The notes: a model not told the origin generated them from the letters alone. Positions 8,527-17,108 are shown, counted from the first letter of the stretch. The stretch is 64,000 bases of DNA from Pseudarthrobacter sulfonivorans (GCF_024391045.1 NZ_JANFCZ010000008.1:1-64000), one strand, 5' to 3'. Numbers and translations: made by a program.

Positions 8527-9465
8527 GTGAAGTACTCCACGTCCCAGGTTTCCGCGTCCCACACAACGGCGGGCAGGCGTCCGGCGCCGCCGCACCAGCT
8601 GCCACCCCACGCGGCCGGGCATCCGGCTGCCCTTCCCGGTCAGCCGGCACCTTCGGCCGGCGGAACGGTCAGCACCGGCCCGCTAGGCGCCGGTCCGGTT
8701 GGGGCCGCTCCGCAAGGCGCGGGTCCGCTTGGCGCCAGTCCGCTTGGTTCGGGCCCGGACGGGTTCATCCCCGATCTGGCCACCGGCGCCCAGACCCTTG
8801 CAGACTCGCTCGAGATCCTGGCCCGAACGGCATCCGCCACCCTCAGGAGGCTGACGGATTCCCCGGTGGAATGCTGCGCGATCCTCACCAGGGCAAAGAA
8901 TGCCACCGCTACGGCGGGCACCAACGCGCAGACGGAAATGCTGGCACGGCTGGAGCATGAAGTGCATGAAGGGCCACTGACGGAAGCGCTCTCCGGCAAC
9001 GGCACCGTGGCCATGAACCACGTTTCTTCCGATTTCCGCTGGTCGCACTACCGGCCGCACCTGCAGGAGGCCGGATTCCACAGCGTTCTTGGCCTGCGGC
9101 TCGGGCTGGACGACAGTGCCGCCGCGGCCCTCGCCTTCTTTGCCCCCACCGCCCAGGCCTTCCCGCTCCGGGTCATCGCGGGCGCCCGCGGGTTCGCGGA
9201 CCTCGCCGCGCGGGGCCTAAGACTGGTCCTTGAACTTCATTCCACCAGCGTCAGGGCATCGGACCTGCAGTCCGCGCTCGAAAGCCGCACGTCGATCGAT
9301 ATTGCCTGCGGAGTGATCATGGCGCAGAACCGGTGCTCCTACGATGACGCGATTGCCATCATCGCCAGGGCCTCGAGCCACCGGAACATCAAGCTCCGTA
9401 AAGTGGCCGAGGGTATTCTGGAGAAGTTGCCCGGCGGCGCGCCGCGCACCCACTTCGAACACTAG
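8527..9465 (+). CDS. GAF and ANTAR domain RNA-binding regulator
   Basis: A 312-residue one-piece regulator. Residues 1-85 are a Pro/Gly/Ala-rich tail with repeated G-P-L-G-A-type units. Residues 95-235 resemble a GAF domain, a ligand- or redox-sensing fold, and residues 250-305 an ANTAR domain, a three-helix RNA-binding module that blocks transcription termination. The ANTAR part shows the typical I-D-x-A-x-G-V-I-M-A-Q helix. The GTG start at 8527 has AGGAG six bases upstream, which decides against nearby alternatives. Soluble and cytoplasmic. GAF-ANTAR proteins are numerous in Actinobacteria and usually lack known targets. The structured leader before it may be its own target. Confidence 0.88.
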   Translation: MKYSTSQVSASHTTAGRRPAPPHQLPPHAAGHPAALPGQPAPSAGGTVSTGPLGAGPVGAAPQGAGPLGASPLGSGPDGFIPDLATGAQTLADSLEILARTASATLRRLTDSPVECCAILTRAKNATATAGTNAQTEMLARLEHEVHEGPLTEALSGNGTVAMNHVSSDFRWSHYRPHLQEAGFHSVLGLRLGLDDSAAAALAFFAPTAQAFPLRVIAGARGFADLAARGLRLVLELHSTSVRASDLQSALESRTSIDIACGVIMAQNRCSYDDAIAIIARASSHRNIKLRKVAEGILEKLPGGAPRTHFEH

Positions 9466-9492
9466 GCCAGCAGCACGCTCTTGGGGGCAACG

Positions 9493-9873
9493 ATGGTTCA
9501 GGTTTGTGCGCTTGTGGCTGCGGCGATACTCGCCGTCCTCACGGTTTTCCAGCTGGCACTTATTGCGGGGGCTCCGCTTGGCCATCTGGCGTGGGGCGGC
9601 CAGCACAAGGTTCTTACACCCAGGCTAAGGGTGGGCAGCGCAGTCTCGATCGTTCTCTACGGCGTCTTCGCTTACATCGCCCTGGCGAGGGCCGGGGTGA
9701 CGGCACCGTTCCTCAGCGGCTCCTTCACGGACGTGACCAGTTGGGTGCTCACGGCCTACTTCGGCCTGGGTGTTGTCATGAACGGGATCTCGCGCAGCCG
9801 GCCGGAACGCCTCACCATGACTCCGACGGCACTTGCCCTCGCACTGCTTTACCTCGTGCTCTCGCTCAGCTGA
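9493..9873 (+). CDS. Small four-helix membrane protein
   Basis: Encodes 126 residues with four hydrophobic segments (about 4-28, 45-66, 75-97 and 104-124) and short polar links, so an integral membrane protein is clear but no family function is. The ATG at 9493 is preceded by a GGGGG run. An in-frame TTG at 9481 is possible but poorer. The gene begins 27 bp after the ANTAR gene stops and may be co-transcribed with it. Its stop lies beside a TGAGC repeat and a terminator serving the opposite-strand tRNA. Confidence 0.75.
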   Translation: MVQVCALVAAAILAVLTVFQLALIAGAPLGHLAWGGQHKVLTPRLRVGSAVSIVLYGVFAYIALARAGVTAPFLSGSFTDVTSWVLTAYFGLGVVMNGISRSRPERLTMTPTALALALLYLVLSLS

Positions 9874-9885
9874 GCGGTGCTGACC

Positions 9886-9915
9886 TGAGCTGAGCTGAGC
9901 TGATCTGAGCTGAGC
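9886..9915. repeat. TGAGC pentanucleotide tandem repeat
   Basis: Six 5-bp units in a row, five TGAGC and one TGATC (9901-9905), between the small membrane-protein gene and the tRNA terminator. The preceding bases (GCTGAGCGGTGCTGACC) look like degraded units, so the tract may once have been longer. Confidence 0.8.
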
Positions 9916-9930
9916 CCGCTTAAAATGAAA

Positions 9931-9959
9931 CAGGCCAGTGGCGTTTCGCCCCTGGCCTG
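9931..9959 (-). terminator. Intrinsic terminator of tRNA-Lys
   Basis: CAGGCCAG (9931-9938) pairs with CTGGCCTG (9952-9959), extended by GGCG/CGCC around a TTT loop. Read on the minus strand the stem is followed by a T-rich run (TTTCATTTT), a normal Rho-independent terminator just past the 3' end of tRNA-Lys. Confidence 0.8.
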
Positions 9960-9968
9960 CTGCGTGGG

Positions 9969-10041
9969 TGGGCCCTGTGGGGATCGAACCCACGACCCAC
10001 GGATTAAAAGTCCGATGCTCTACCAACTGAGCTAAAGGCCC
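9969..10041 (-). tRNA. tRNA-Lys (anticodon TTT)
   Basis: A complete 73-base cloverleaf on the minus strand. The acceptor stem is GGGCCTT with AGGGCCC, with one G-T pair. The D-arm contains GCTCAGTTGGTAGAGC and the anticodon loop CTTTTAA with anticodon TTT. The T-arm is GTGGG-TTCGATC-CCCAC and the discriminator base is A. CCA is not fully encoded (ACC follows). It reads AAA/AAG lysine codons. No other tRNA is adjacent, and an intrinsic terminator follows. Confidence 0.97.
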
Positions 10042-10245
10042 CAGCCGACCGGTCAACTGTCCGATCAGCCCAGTCCATTTCTGGACGATAGATACTTTAC
10101 CCCACGTGCGGGTCTGCTTTGGCATCAAAGGCACGCGCCGCCGTCGTACGTCCCTTTTCCACAGGATCCGGGGCCCCCGGGCCGGAGCGCAGCAGGTTCC
10201 CTGGAGCACTCGATTTCCCCGGCGGCACAGGAGTAGCGTGGGGGC

Positions 10246-10905
10246 ATGAACGAGCAAGCAGGACCCAGTCACTATGGCGGCTCCAACCGGCATCACAAGC
10301 CCAAGCCGTTCGCTCCCCTTGACTTCGAGCCGTTCGCCGGCGGACCGGATCCCGCCCGGGTTTCCGAGGCCGCACACCTCGCGGCCCAGGCGCTGGTGCG
10401 CCACGGGCGCGACAGCGACGACCCCGTCATCACTGAACGCCTGGTCAAGCTGACGGACGAACAGGGACTGGATGCCATCGCCGAAATGTGGGCCGAAAGC
10501 CCGGCGCGGTCCCTGCCTGGCGCGCTGTGGCGGCTGTATGCGCTGCGCGCGGCCACCGTCCAGGATCCGGAGCGGATCTCCGTCTACTTCCGCGCGGGCA
10601 AGGACACTGCGCAAGTGTCCAACGTGGTGGCGGGCGCTGCCGAGCCGCCGGGGGCCGATGAAATGCGTACCCTCGCGGACGCCATACTTTCCGGCGCGTT
10701 CGACGGCGAGTTCGACGTCGCGCTGGAACGTTCCGCCGCTTTCTGCCGCGTGGTGGCGCTCGGCCAGGCAACTCTCGCTGACGGCGCCGAACACGGAAAT
10801 GAGGCTCACGCGAGCAAGCTCACCCGCAACTCGCATCAGCTGGTAAAAACCGCTGAAGACCTCGAACACGCTGCGAATGCCTGGCGCCTGGGCGAGCTGG
10901 ACTGA
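10246..10905 (+). CDS. Conserved actinobacterial protein of unknown function
   Basis: A 219-residue soluble protein, acidic, mainly alpha-helical by composition, with a basic His/Lys/Pro-rich N-terminus (residues 8-22). No signal peptide, membrane segment or catalytic motif is visible. I do not recognise a characterised family, but codon use and coding statistics match neighbouring real genes, and the ATG has GGGGG just upstream. It stands alone between the tRNA and the candidate small RNA. The small-RNA hairpin 70 bp downstream could also end this transcript. Confidence 0.7.
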   Translation: MNEQAGPSHYGGSNRHHKPKPFAPLDFEPFAGGPDPARVSEAAHLAAQALVRHGRDSDDPVITERLVKLTDEQGLDAIAEMWAESPARSLPGALWRLYALRAATVQDPERISVYFRAGKDTAQVSNVVAGAAEPPGADEMRTLADAILSGAFDGEFDVALERSAAFCRVVALGQATLADGAEHGNEAHASKLTRNSHQLVKTAEDLEHAANAWRLGELD

Positions 10906-10940
10906 CCTCGCGCTGCCTCCCAGGGCCCCATCTGTCAATG

Positions 10941-10968
10941 TTGACTTGGGCCGGGCAACGTAGAACAC
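10941..10968 (+). promoter_or_regulatory. Candidate promoter of the small RNA
   Basis: TTGACT (10941-10946) and AACACT (10963-10968) are spaced 16 bases apart and predict a start near 10975, exactly where the long RNA stem begins. The -35 overlaps a palindrome GTCAA-TG-TTGAC (10934-10945) that could be an operator. The -10 is a weak match; TAGAAC at 10961 is an alternative with poor spacing. Confidence 0.5.
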
Positions 10969-10974
10969 TAAAAC

Positions 10975-11066
10975 TGGTGCCGAGCCGCGAAACCCCCGGG
11001 CTTCAACATTTAGCCGCCTAGAGCGGCCTACCGCCGAGAGGCGTATCCGGTTCGGCACCATTTTTC
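10975..11066 (+). ncRNA. Candidate structured small RNA
   Basis: A closing stem of 13 base pairs joins 10975-10987 (TGGTGCCGAGCCG) with 11048-11060 (CGGTTCGGCACCA), directly followed by TTTTT (11061-11065). Inside are at least two more hairpins: GCCGC/GCGGC with loop CTAGA near 11013-11027, and CGCC/GGCG with loop GAGA near 11032-11043. There is also a C-run (AACCCCCGGG) left single-stranded. A promoter-like pair lies just upstream. The branched shape is more than a simple terminator needs. I do not recognise it as SRP RNA, 6S, tmRNA or a named riboswitch. It could instead be an elaborate terminator for the gene ending at 10905, or a leader element for DUF47-PiT. Confidence 0.55.
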
Positions 11067-11182
11067 TTGCCCGTTTACAGGCCACAGTCAGCAGCCCGGT
11101 AGACTCAAGACCAGTTGCAGGCCTGCGTCAAGTCACAGTGGGCGGCCCCAGACCCAGTACAACGCCCGGAGACCGAACCCAC

Positions 11183-11800
11183 GTGAAGCTTCGCCTTTTC
11201 CCCCAGGAGCCCGCCGGGCTGGTCCTGCTGTCCCAAATGGCCCAGCAGATCGTGCATGCCAGCGCCACCATGGCAGAGATCCTCGGCGTGCCGGCCTCCG
11301 AGCACCCCAAACTCGTGGACGACATGCACAACCACGAGGCGAAATCAGCCGAGCTGCACTTCGCCCTGCTGACCCACATGCGCACGAGTTTCGTTAACCC
11401 TTTGCCCCGCGAAGACATGTACGCGCTGTCCCGCTACCTCAACGAAGCCCTCGAAAAGCTGGACGGCGCCGCCGAACTGGTCTCCCTCTACAAGCTGGAC
11501 CGGCTGCCCAAACGTGCCGCGGACCAGTTGGAGGTCATCAGCAGGCAGGCCGAGCTCACCGTGGACGCCATGCGCCGGCTCGACAACCTCGATGACCTTG
11601 AGGACTACTGGATCGAGATCCTGAGACTGGCCCAACGTGCAGAACGGACCCACCGCGTTTGGGTGGCGGACATGATCCGGGACATGAAGTGGGCGCAGTA
11701 TTCACGCAACCGCGATGTGGCCAACCAGTTGGTGGAGGTCACCAAAGACATGCGCCGCATCGCCACCCAGGTAGGCAGCATCATCGTCAAGGAATCCTGA
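11183..11800 (+). CDS. DUF47 (PhoU-like) phosphate transport accessory protein
   Basis: A 205-residue, all-helical PhoU-like protein of the DUF47 group, which partners PiT phosphate carriers and probably regulates them at the inner face of the membrane. Acidic, metal-binding-type helices are visible (E-H-P-K-L-V-D-D-M-H-N-H-E near residues 40-52). A frame is open from 11138, but the GTG at 11183 (V-K-L-R-L-F) fits the family N-terminus and has GGAGA ten bases upstream. The stop at 11800 is separated from the PiT GTG by a single base, so the two are almost certainly translated as a pair. Confidence 0.9.
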   Translation: MKLRLFPQEPAGLVLLSQMAQQIVHASATMAEILGVPASEHPKLVDDMHNHEAKSAELHFALLTHMRTSFVNPLPREDMYALSRYLNEALEKLDGAAELVSLYKLDRLPKRAADQLEVISRQAELTVDAMRRLDNLDDLEDYWIEILRLAQRAERTHRVWVADMIRDMKWAQYSRNRDVANQLVEVTKDMRRIATQVGSIIVKES

Positions 11801-11801
11801 G

Positions 11802-12818
11802 GTGACAGCAGCGATCTTCGGGGCCGTGGTCCTGCTGACCGCGGCGTTCGGCTTCCTGAACGGCTTCAGGGACGTCTCCACCGCCGTGGCTCTCGCGGTC
11901 CGGACCCGTGCCCTCACACCGACGGTGGCCGTGCTCCTGGCGGCCCTCTTCAACCTGGTGGGTGCCCTGCTCAGCGCCAGCATTGTGGTGGCCGTCAGCC
12001 ACACCTGGATTCATCTGCCGCCAGGGACCGGCGGCCTGAGTATCCTCCTTGCCGGCGTGGCCAGTGCGTGTGCCTGGGGCCTGCTGATGTGGTGGCGGGG
12101 CATACCGGCGTCCTCCACGCATGCCCTGGTAGGCGGCCTGGCCGGTGCCGGGCTCGCGAGCCTTGCCGTGGGCGGGGCGGGAGTTGGGGGCGTGGACCGG
12201 TCGCTGCTGTTCCAGGTGGTACTCCCGCTGCTGCTGTCCCCCGTTGTCGCCTACGTTGGCGCCTACCTGGCGGTTTTTCCGGTGACCTGGGCGGCCCGCT
12301 ACGCCCAGCCCAGTGTCATCAACCAGCGTTTCCGCCGCAGCCAGGCCATCGCCACCGGCGCTGTCGCGTTCGGGCACGGGCTGCAGGACGGGCAGCGGGT
12401 GGGCGCCGTGCTGCTGCTCGCGCTCGTGACGGCAGGTTATGACGACGGCGACAGCATCCCCCTGTGGATCGCACTGGTGTCAGCGGTGATGATGGCCGCC
12501 GGGACCATGTTCGGCGGCTGGCGGATCTCGTACACCCTCGCCTACAAGATCACCCGGATAGACCCGCTGCGGGGGTCCGTGTCCCAGACTTTCAGCGCCC
12601 TCATGCTGCTCGTCGGGGCCATTGCGCTGCAGTTGCCCCTGTCGACGACCCACACCGTGACGGCCTCCGCCCTGGGCGCGGGCGAAAACCAGCACTTCGC
12701 CGTGACCAACCGGAAACTGGTCATGGAAATCCTCGGGCTGTGGGTCCTGACGCCTGTGGCGGCCGCTGCCGTGGCCTTTGTCTTCGCCCTGGCGCTGTCA
12801 CCGCTGACCGGCGTGTGA
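11802..12818 (+). CDS. Low-affinity inorganic phosphate transporter (PiT family)
   Basis: A 338-residue integral membrane carrier with about ten hydrophobic segments and the internally duplicated PiT signature: G-F-L-N-G-F-R-D near residue 17, and A-F-G-H-G-L-Q-D near 185. PiT carriers bring in metal-phosphate complexes using the proton gradient. The first copy reads N-G-F-R-D-V-S where many family members have N-G-F-H/N-D. Translationally coupled to the DUF47 gene. It is convergent with the pst operon, so both phosphate uptake systems lie side by side. Confidence 0.92.
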   Translation: MTAAIFGAVVLLTAAFGFLNGFRDVSTAVALAVRTRALTPTVAVLLAALFNLVGALLSASIVVAVSHTWIHLPPGTGGLSILLAGVASACAWGLLMWWRGIPASSTHALVGGLAGAGLASLAVGGAGVGGVDRSLLFQVVLPLLLSPVVAYVGAYLAVFPVTWAARYAQPSVINQRFRRSQAIATGAVAFGHGLQDGQRVGAVLLLALVTAGYDDGDSIPLWIALVSAVMMAAGTMFGGWRISYTLAYKITRIDPLRGSVSQTFSALMLLVGAIALQLPLSTTHTVTASALGAGENQHFAVTNRKLVMEILGLWVLTPVAAAAVAFVFALALSPLTGV

Positions 12819-12846
12819 GTGCCAGCACTCCCGCCGGTTAACCACG

Positions 12847-12906
12847 ATCGACTGCTCCAACAGCGCCCTTCTGAGCTGTCAAAAGGGCCCTTCCGGAGCA
12901 GTCGAT
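12847..12906. repeat. Long extragenic palindrome (related to the copy at 41910)
   Basis: ATCGACTGCTCC (12847-12858) pairs perfectly with GGAGCAGTCGAT (12895-12906). An inner stem GCCCTT/AAGGGC (12865-12870 with 12883-12888) surrounds a loop containing TGAGC. It lies 28 bp after the PiT stop. The arms match the palindrome at 41910-41969 almost base for base, so this is a dispersed repeat and not just a local terminator. Confidence 0.8.
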
Positions 12907-12938
12907 GAGATGAAGCTTGTGGGCCCACAGCCGCAGGG

Positions 12939-12966
12939 TCCCCGGGCGAGCTTGCGAGCCTGGGGA
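12939..12966 (-). terminator. Hairpin ending the pst operon
   Basis: TCCCCGGGC (12939-12947) pairs with GCCTGGGGA (12958-12966), including one G-T pair, around the loop GAGCTTGCGA. It sits 11 bp beyond the pstB stop on the minus strand. There is no U-tract, so termination efficiency is uncertain. Confidence 0.5.
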
Positions 12967-12977
12967 GCGGCTGGGGA

Positions 12978-13757
12978 TTACCCGAAGCGGCCGGAGACGT
13001 AGTCTTCGGTGGCCTTCACGGTGGGGTTGCTGAAGATGTTCTGCGTGTTGCCGTATTCGATCAGCTTGCCCGGCTTGCCGGTGCCGGCGATGTTGAAGAA
13101 CGCCGTCTTGTCCGAGACGCGGGCGGCCTGCTGCATGTTGTGTGTCACGATCACCACGGTGTACTGATCCTTGAGCTCATTGATGAGGTCCTCAATGGCC
13201 AGCGTGGAGATGGGGTCCAGTGCGGAGCAGGGCTCGTCCATCAGGATCACCTGCGGCTGCACGGCAATGGCGCGGGCAATGCAGAGACGCTGCTGCTGGC
13301 CGCCGGACAGGCCGGACCCGGGCTTCTCGAGCCGGTCCTTGACCTCGTTCCAGAGGTTGGCGCCCCGCAGGGAGCTTTCCACCAAGGCGTCGGCTTCCCC
13401 CTTGGAGATCTTCTTATTGTTCAGCTTCACGCCCGCCAGCACGTTGTCGCGGATGGACATGGTGGGGAACGGGTTGGGCCGCTGGAAGACCATGCCGATC
13501 TGCGAGCGGACGGTCACCGGGTCAACGCCGGGTCCGTAGAGGTTGTCGCCATCCAAAAGGACTTCGCCTTCAACACGGGCCCCGGGCAGCACTTCGTGCA
13601 TGCGGTTCAGGGTGCGCAGGAACGTGGATTTGCCACAGCCCGAGGGACCGATGAAGGCCGTCACGGACTTGGCGTCGATGTTGATGTTGACATCCTCCAC
13701 GGCGAGGAAATCGCCGTAGTACACGTTCAGGTCTTTGACGTCGATGCGCTTAGACAT
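12978..13757 (-). CDS. pstB: Phosphate ABC transporter ATP-binding protein
   Basis: A 259-residue ATPase of the high-affinity phosphate importer, peripheral on the cytoplasmic face. Walker A is G-P-S-G-C-G-K-S-T near residues 33-41, the signature L-S-G-G-Q-Q-Q-R follows, and Walker B is [13 protein letters not shown], which is the PstB form. Last gene of pstSCAB, 81 bp after pstA. Hydrolysis drives import through PstA/PstC. A hairpin follows the stop. Confidence 0.97.
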   Translation of the reverse strand: MSKRIDVKDLNVYYGDFLAVEDVNINIDAKSVTAFIGPSGCGKSTFLRTLNRMHEVLPGARVEGEVLLDGDNLYGPGVDPVTVRSQIGMVFQRPNPFPTMSIRDNVLAGVKLNNKKISKGEADALVESSLRGANLWNEVKDRLEKPGSGLSGGQQQRLCIARAIAVQPQVILMDEPCSALDPISTLAIEDLINELKDQYTVVIVTHNMQQAARVSDKTAFFNIAGTGKPGKLIEYGNTQNIFSNPTVKATEDYVSGRFG

Positions 13758-13838
13758 GATGTTCCTTCACTTGCTGGGGTACGGATTGAAGTCTAGAGGT
13801 TGGCCGCTGGGACCGGAATGGGCCGCCGAAAGAGGGAG

Positions 13839-14951
13839 TCAGCGGCCCGTCTTGGGGGCGAAGATCCTGGCGATCAGCCGGGCGACAAGGTTGAGGATCA
13901 TCACCAGGACGATCAGCACCAGGGCGGCGCCCCAGGCCCGCTGGGAGGACGGATCCGGGTTGGCCGGCGACGTGGGATTGAGGATCTGGGTGTAAATGAA
14001 CGTGGGAAGCGAGGCCATCCAACCGCCGAACACGTTGTTGTTGATGGTGGTGGCAAAACCTGCGGTGACCAGGATGGGCGCGGTTTCGCCGATAACGCGG
14101 GCGATCGCAAGGGTGACGCCGGAAGCGATACCGGAGATCGCCGTCGGAATAACCACCTTGAGGATGGTGCGCCATTTACGCACGCCCAGCGCATAGGCGG
14201 CTTCGCGCAGTTCGTTGGGAACAATCTTCAGCATTTCCTCGCTGGAGCGCACCACCACGGGGATCATCAGCACAGAAAGGGCGACGGCGGCGACAGCACC
14301 GGTTTTGGTGCCGGGCCCAACCACTGCGAAGAAGAACGCTGCTGCGAACAGGCCGGCGACGATGGACGGGATGCCGGTCATCACGTCTACGAAGAACGTG
14401 ATGGCCCGGGCCAGTCGGCCGTCGTTGCCGTACTCCACCAGGTAGATGGCGGTGAGCAGGCCCACGGGCACGGAGATGAGGGTGGCCACCAGCGTGATCT
14501 GCACGGTGCCCACGATCGCGTGGTAGATGCCGCCGATGACCGGGGCACCCTGTTCCACGGCCTTGGTGTCATAGATGCCGGTAACACCGTTCATGGAACT
14601 GGTGAGGAAGCCGGGGGCGATGACGCCGGGGATGCCGTTGACCAGGACGGTCCAGATGACGGAGATCAGCGGGAGCAGTGCGATCAGGAATGAGCCCACC
14701 ACCAGGCAGGTGGCCAGCTTGTCCTTGGCTTTGCGTGAGCCTTCGACAATGGCGCTCCAGGTCACCAGGCCGATGGCGAAGAGCAATGCGGAGACGACGC
14801 CCCAGCCGAAAGCGTTGAACCCGATCAGGGCCAGGATGGCGGCGCCAATGATGAGCGCGGCCGCCAGGACGACGTATGGTGCGAACGCGGGCAGCTGGCC
14901 TTTGGTGAGGGCTGAGCGCTTGCTGCGCACCGGGGTGAGCGTGGAGGTCAT
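13839..14951 (-). CDS. pstA: Phosphate ABC transporter permease PstA
   Basis: A membrane permease subunit of 370 residues, longer than the usual 280-300, because a hydrophobic N-terminal part (residues 20-120, about three extra segments) precedes the binding-protein-dependent transport core. The inner-membrane signature with E-A-A-Y-A-L-G is visible near residues 255-265. Its start abuts the pstC stop with no gap. It forms the channel with PstC and is energised by PstB. Confidence 0.95.
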   Translation of the reverse strand: MTSTLTPVRSKRSALTKGQLPAFAPYVVLAAALIIGAAILALIGFNAFGWGVVSALLFAIGLVTWSAIVEGSRKAKDKLATCLVVGSFLIALLPLISVIWTVLVNGIPGVIAPGFLTSSMNGVTGIYDTKAVEQGAPVIGGIYHAIVGTVQITLVATLISVPVGLLTAIYLVEYGNDGRLARAITFFVDVMTGIPSIVAGLFAAAFFFAVVGPGTKTGAVAAVALSVLMIPVVVRSSEEMLKIVPNELREAAYALGVRKWRTILKVVIPTAISGIASGVTLAIARVIGETAPILVTAGFATTINNNVFGGWMASLPTFIYTQILNPTSPANPDPSSQRAWGAALVLIVLVMILNLVARLIARIFAPKTGR

Positions 14952-15884
14952 TTAGTTTGCTCCCGAGAATTCTTTGTGCCTGCTGATGATCCAGCGGGCG
15001 ATCATGTTCACGGCCAGTGTGATGAGGAACAGGACCAGGCCGGCGGCGATCAGCGTGCTGACCTTGAGGCCGCTTGCTTCGGGGAAGTTCAGGGCGATTT
15101 CGGCAGCGATGGTCTGGTTGCCGGACGTGATCAGGCTTGCGGTCAAGGCGCCCGAGGAGAGCACGAGTGCCACGGCCATGGTTTCGCCGAGGGCACGGCC
15201 CAGGCCAAGCATGACGGCACTGATGATGCCCGGGCGGGCGAACGGCAGGACTGCCATCTTGATCATTTCCCAGCGCGTGGCGCCGAGGGCCAGGGCGGCT
15301 TCCTCATGCAGCTTGGGGGTCTGCAGGAAGATCTCCCTGGTCAGGGACGTGATGATGGGCAGGACCATGACTGAAAGCACAATGCCCGCGGTGAGGATGG
15401 TCTTGCCGGTGGCCGATGCCGGGCCCTCGAAGATGGGCAGCCAGCCCATGTTTTCGGCCAGCCAGTTGTAGGCCGGAGAGATTTCCTTGGCAAGGAACGC
15501 AGCACCCCAGGCACCGTAGATCACGGAGGGGATCGCGGCGAGGAGGTCAACCACGTAGCCAAGGCCGGAGGCGAGCCCGCGCGGAGCAAAGTGGGAAATG
15601 AAGAGCGCCACCCCAATGGCGATCGGAGTGGCAATCACCAGGGCGATCGCTGCGGCGATGAGCGTGCCGATGACGATCGGCCAGATGTAGGCGAAGAAGC
15701 CTGCTCCGCCCTGGATTTCGGCGGCCGGTGCGGTGAGCGCCGGAATGGCCTGGACAACAAGGAACAGTGCAACGCCGAACAGGACGGCGAGGATGAGGCA
15801 CCCGGCGGCCAGCGCGGCGCCGGAAAAGATCTTATCCCCGGCGCGGCCTGCGCCCTGGGAAGTACTCAGGGGGGTGGCGGTCAT
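14952..15884 (-). CDS. pstC: Phosphate ABC transporter permease PstC
   Basis: A 310-residue permease with six main hydrophobic segments and the E-E-A-A-L-A-L-G-A-T coupling loop near residue 200 that contacts PstB. It follows pstS by 105 bp and directly abuts pstA. Together with PstA it forms the transmembrane path for phosphate delivered by PstS. Confidence 0.96.
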   Translation of the reverse strand: MTATPLSTSQGAGRAGDKIFSGAALAAGCLILAVLFGVALFLVVQAIPALTAPAAEIQGGAGFFAYIWPIVIGTLIAAAIALVIATPIAIGVALFISHFAPRGLASGLGYVVDLLAAIPSVIYGAWGAAFLAKEISPAYNWLAENMGWLPIFEGPASATGKTILTAGIVLSVMVLPIITSLTREIFLQTPKLHEEAALALGATRWEMIKMAVLPFARPGIISAVMLGLGRALGETMAVALVLSSGALTASLITSGNQTIAAEIALNFPEASGLKVSTLIAAGLVLFLITLAVNMIARWIISRHKEFSGAN

Positions 15885-15989
15885 TCCAGACCCTTCGGTT
15901 GTTTGGTGGTGCGCAAAGAACTAGCTTACAAAAGCCAAGTTCCCCGCCCGCCTTGCGGCGTGGCGGGGAACTCGGTTCAGGACTTAGCC

Positions 15990-17108
15990 TTAGGCCTTGA
16001 CCTTGATGGATTCGATGGCCTTGGCGGCCTTCTCGGCGAGCGAGGCCGAGAGCGGTGCGGACTTCGCGGAGTCAGCGGCTGCCTTCTGGCCGGCATCCGA
16101 AACTACGTAGCTTTCGAAGGCCTTGACCAGGTCAACGGTTTCCTGCTTGTCGTAGGTGGTGCAAACGACGTGGTACGAAACCAGGACAACCGGGTAAGCG
16201 CCGGAAGCAGTGGTCTTGCGGTCCAGCTTGATGGCGACGTCGTTGGCGGAGCGGCCTTCAACGGGCTTGCCGGCTTCAACAGCCTTGGCAGCGGCATCGG
16301 CGGAGATCTTGACGAACTCCTCGCCCACCTTGATGGAAGCGGTGCCCAGCTTGCCGCCAACTGCGGAGTCATCCGCGTAGGTCACGGCGCCCGGGGTGTC
16401 GGTGACGGTCTTGACGACGCCGGAGGTGCCCTTGGCGTTCTCGCCCTGCAGGGATGCGGGCCAGACGCCGGAAGCCTTGTCGGTCCAGACATCGGCGGCA
16501 GCGGCAGCCAGGTACTCGGTGAAGTTGGTGGTGGTACCGGAGTCGTCAGAGCGGTTGACCGGGGTGACCTTGGTGTCCGGGAGGGAGACGCCCGGGTTCA
16601 GGGCGGCGATTGCCGGATCGTTCCAGGTGGCGATCTGGCCGCGGAAGATCTTGGCCACGGTGGTGGCGTCAAGCTTCAGTTCGGTGATGCCCGGGAGGTT
16701 GAAGGCAACGGCGATCGGGGAGATGTAAACCGGGATGTTGATGGCGCCCTCGGGGCCGCACTTGGCCTTGGAGCTGGCCAGCTCTTCGTCCTTGAGGTAC
16801 GCATCGGAACCGGCGAACTGGGCCGAGCCGTCGATGATGGCCTTGCGGCCTGCGCCGGAGCCGTCCGGGGAGTACTGCACTGATGCGCCGGAGTTGGCAG
16901 CTGCGAAGCCGGCCTTCCAGGCGTCCATGGCGGGGCCGGTGGAGGAGGCGCCGATGCCGGTCAGGGTGCCGGTCACCTTCGTGCCGGAAGTCTGGGTGCC
17001 TGCAGGCGTGTTGCCGGAGGGGTTGTCTGAACCGCAGGCGGTGAGCGCGAGTGCGCCGGCAGCGATTACAGCGATAGCCGCGTGGCGGCCGAAACGAAGT
17101 GCCTTCAC
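15990..17108 (-). CDS. pstS: Phosphate-binding lipoprotein PstS
   Basis: Extracytoplasmic phosphate receptor of 372 residues. A signal sequence ends in the lipobox L-T-A-C (Cys near residue 25), so the mature protein is lipid-anchored outside the membrane. Phosphate-binding loops appear as T-G-I-G-A-S-S-T-G, the S-D-A-Y region and V-N-R-S-D-D-S-G-T-T. First gene of pstSCAB. The upstream region has an 11-bp-phased PHO-box-like repeat, so induction by low phosphate through PhoR-PhoP is likely. Confidence 0.97.
   Translation of the reverse strand: MKALRFGRHAAIAVIAAGALALTACGSDNPSGNTPAGTQTSGTKVTGTLTGIGASSTGPAMDAWKAGFAAANSGASVQYSPDGSGAGRKAIIDGSAQFAGSDAYLKDEELASSKAKCGPEGAINIPVYISPIAVAFNLPGITELKLDATTVAKIFRGQIATWNDPAIAALNPGVSLPDTKVTPVNRSDDSGTTTNFTEYLAAAAADVWTDKASGVWPASLQGENAKGTSGVVKTVTDTPGAVTYADDSAVGGKLGTASIKVGEEFVKISADAAAKAVEAGKPVEGRSANDVAIKLDRKTTASGAYPVVLVSYHVVCTTYDKQETVDLVKAFESYVVSDAGQKAAADSAKSAPLSASLAEKAAKAIESIKVKA

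Noticed and set aside
8306-8530. Possible 74-residue gene in the ANTAR leader
   Set aside because: The AAGGA run touches the ATG with no spacing, and the frame crosses the inverted repeats and overlaps the real GTG start. No conserved features.
10975-11066. Selenocysteine tRNA or another tRNA-like gene
   Set aside because: The long closing stem and final A recall tRNA-Sec, but there is no T-loop sequence, no proper anticodon arm and a U-tract follows at once.
15591-16883. Long plus-strand frame opposite pstC and pstS
   Set aside because: Gly/Asp-rich translation with no motifs, wholly antisense to well-supported pst genes and crossing their intergenic gap.
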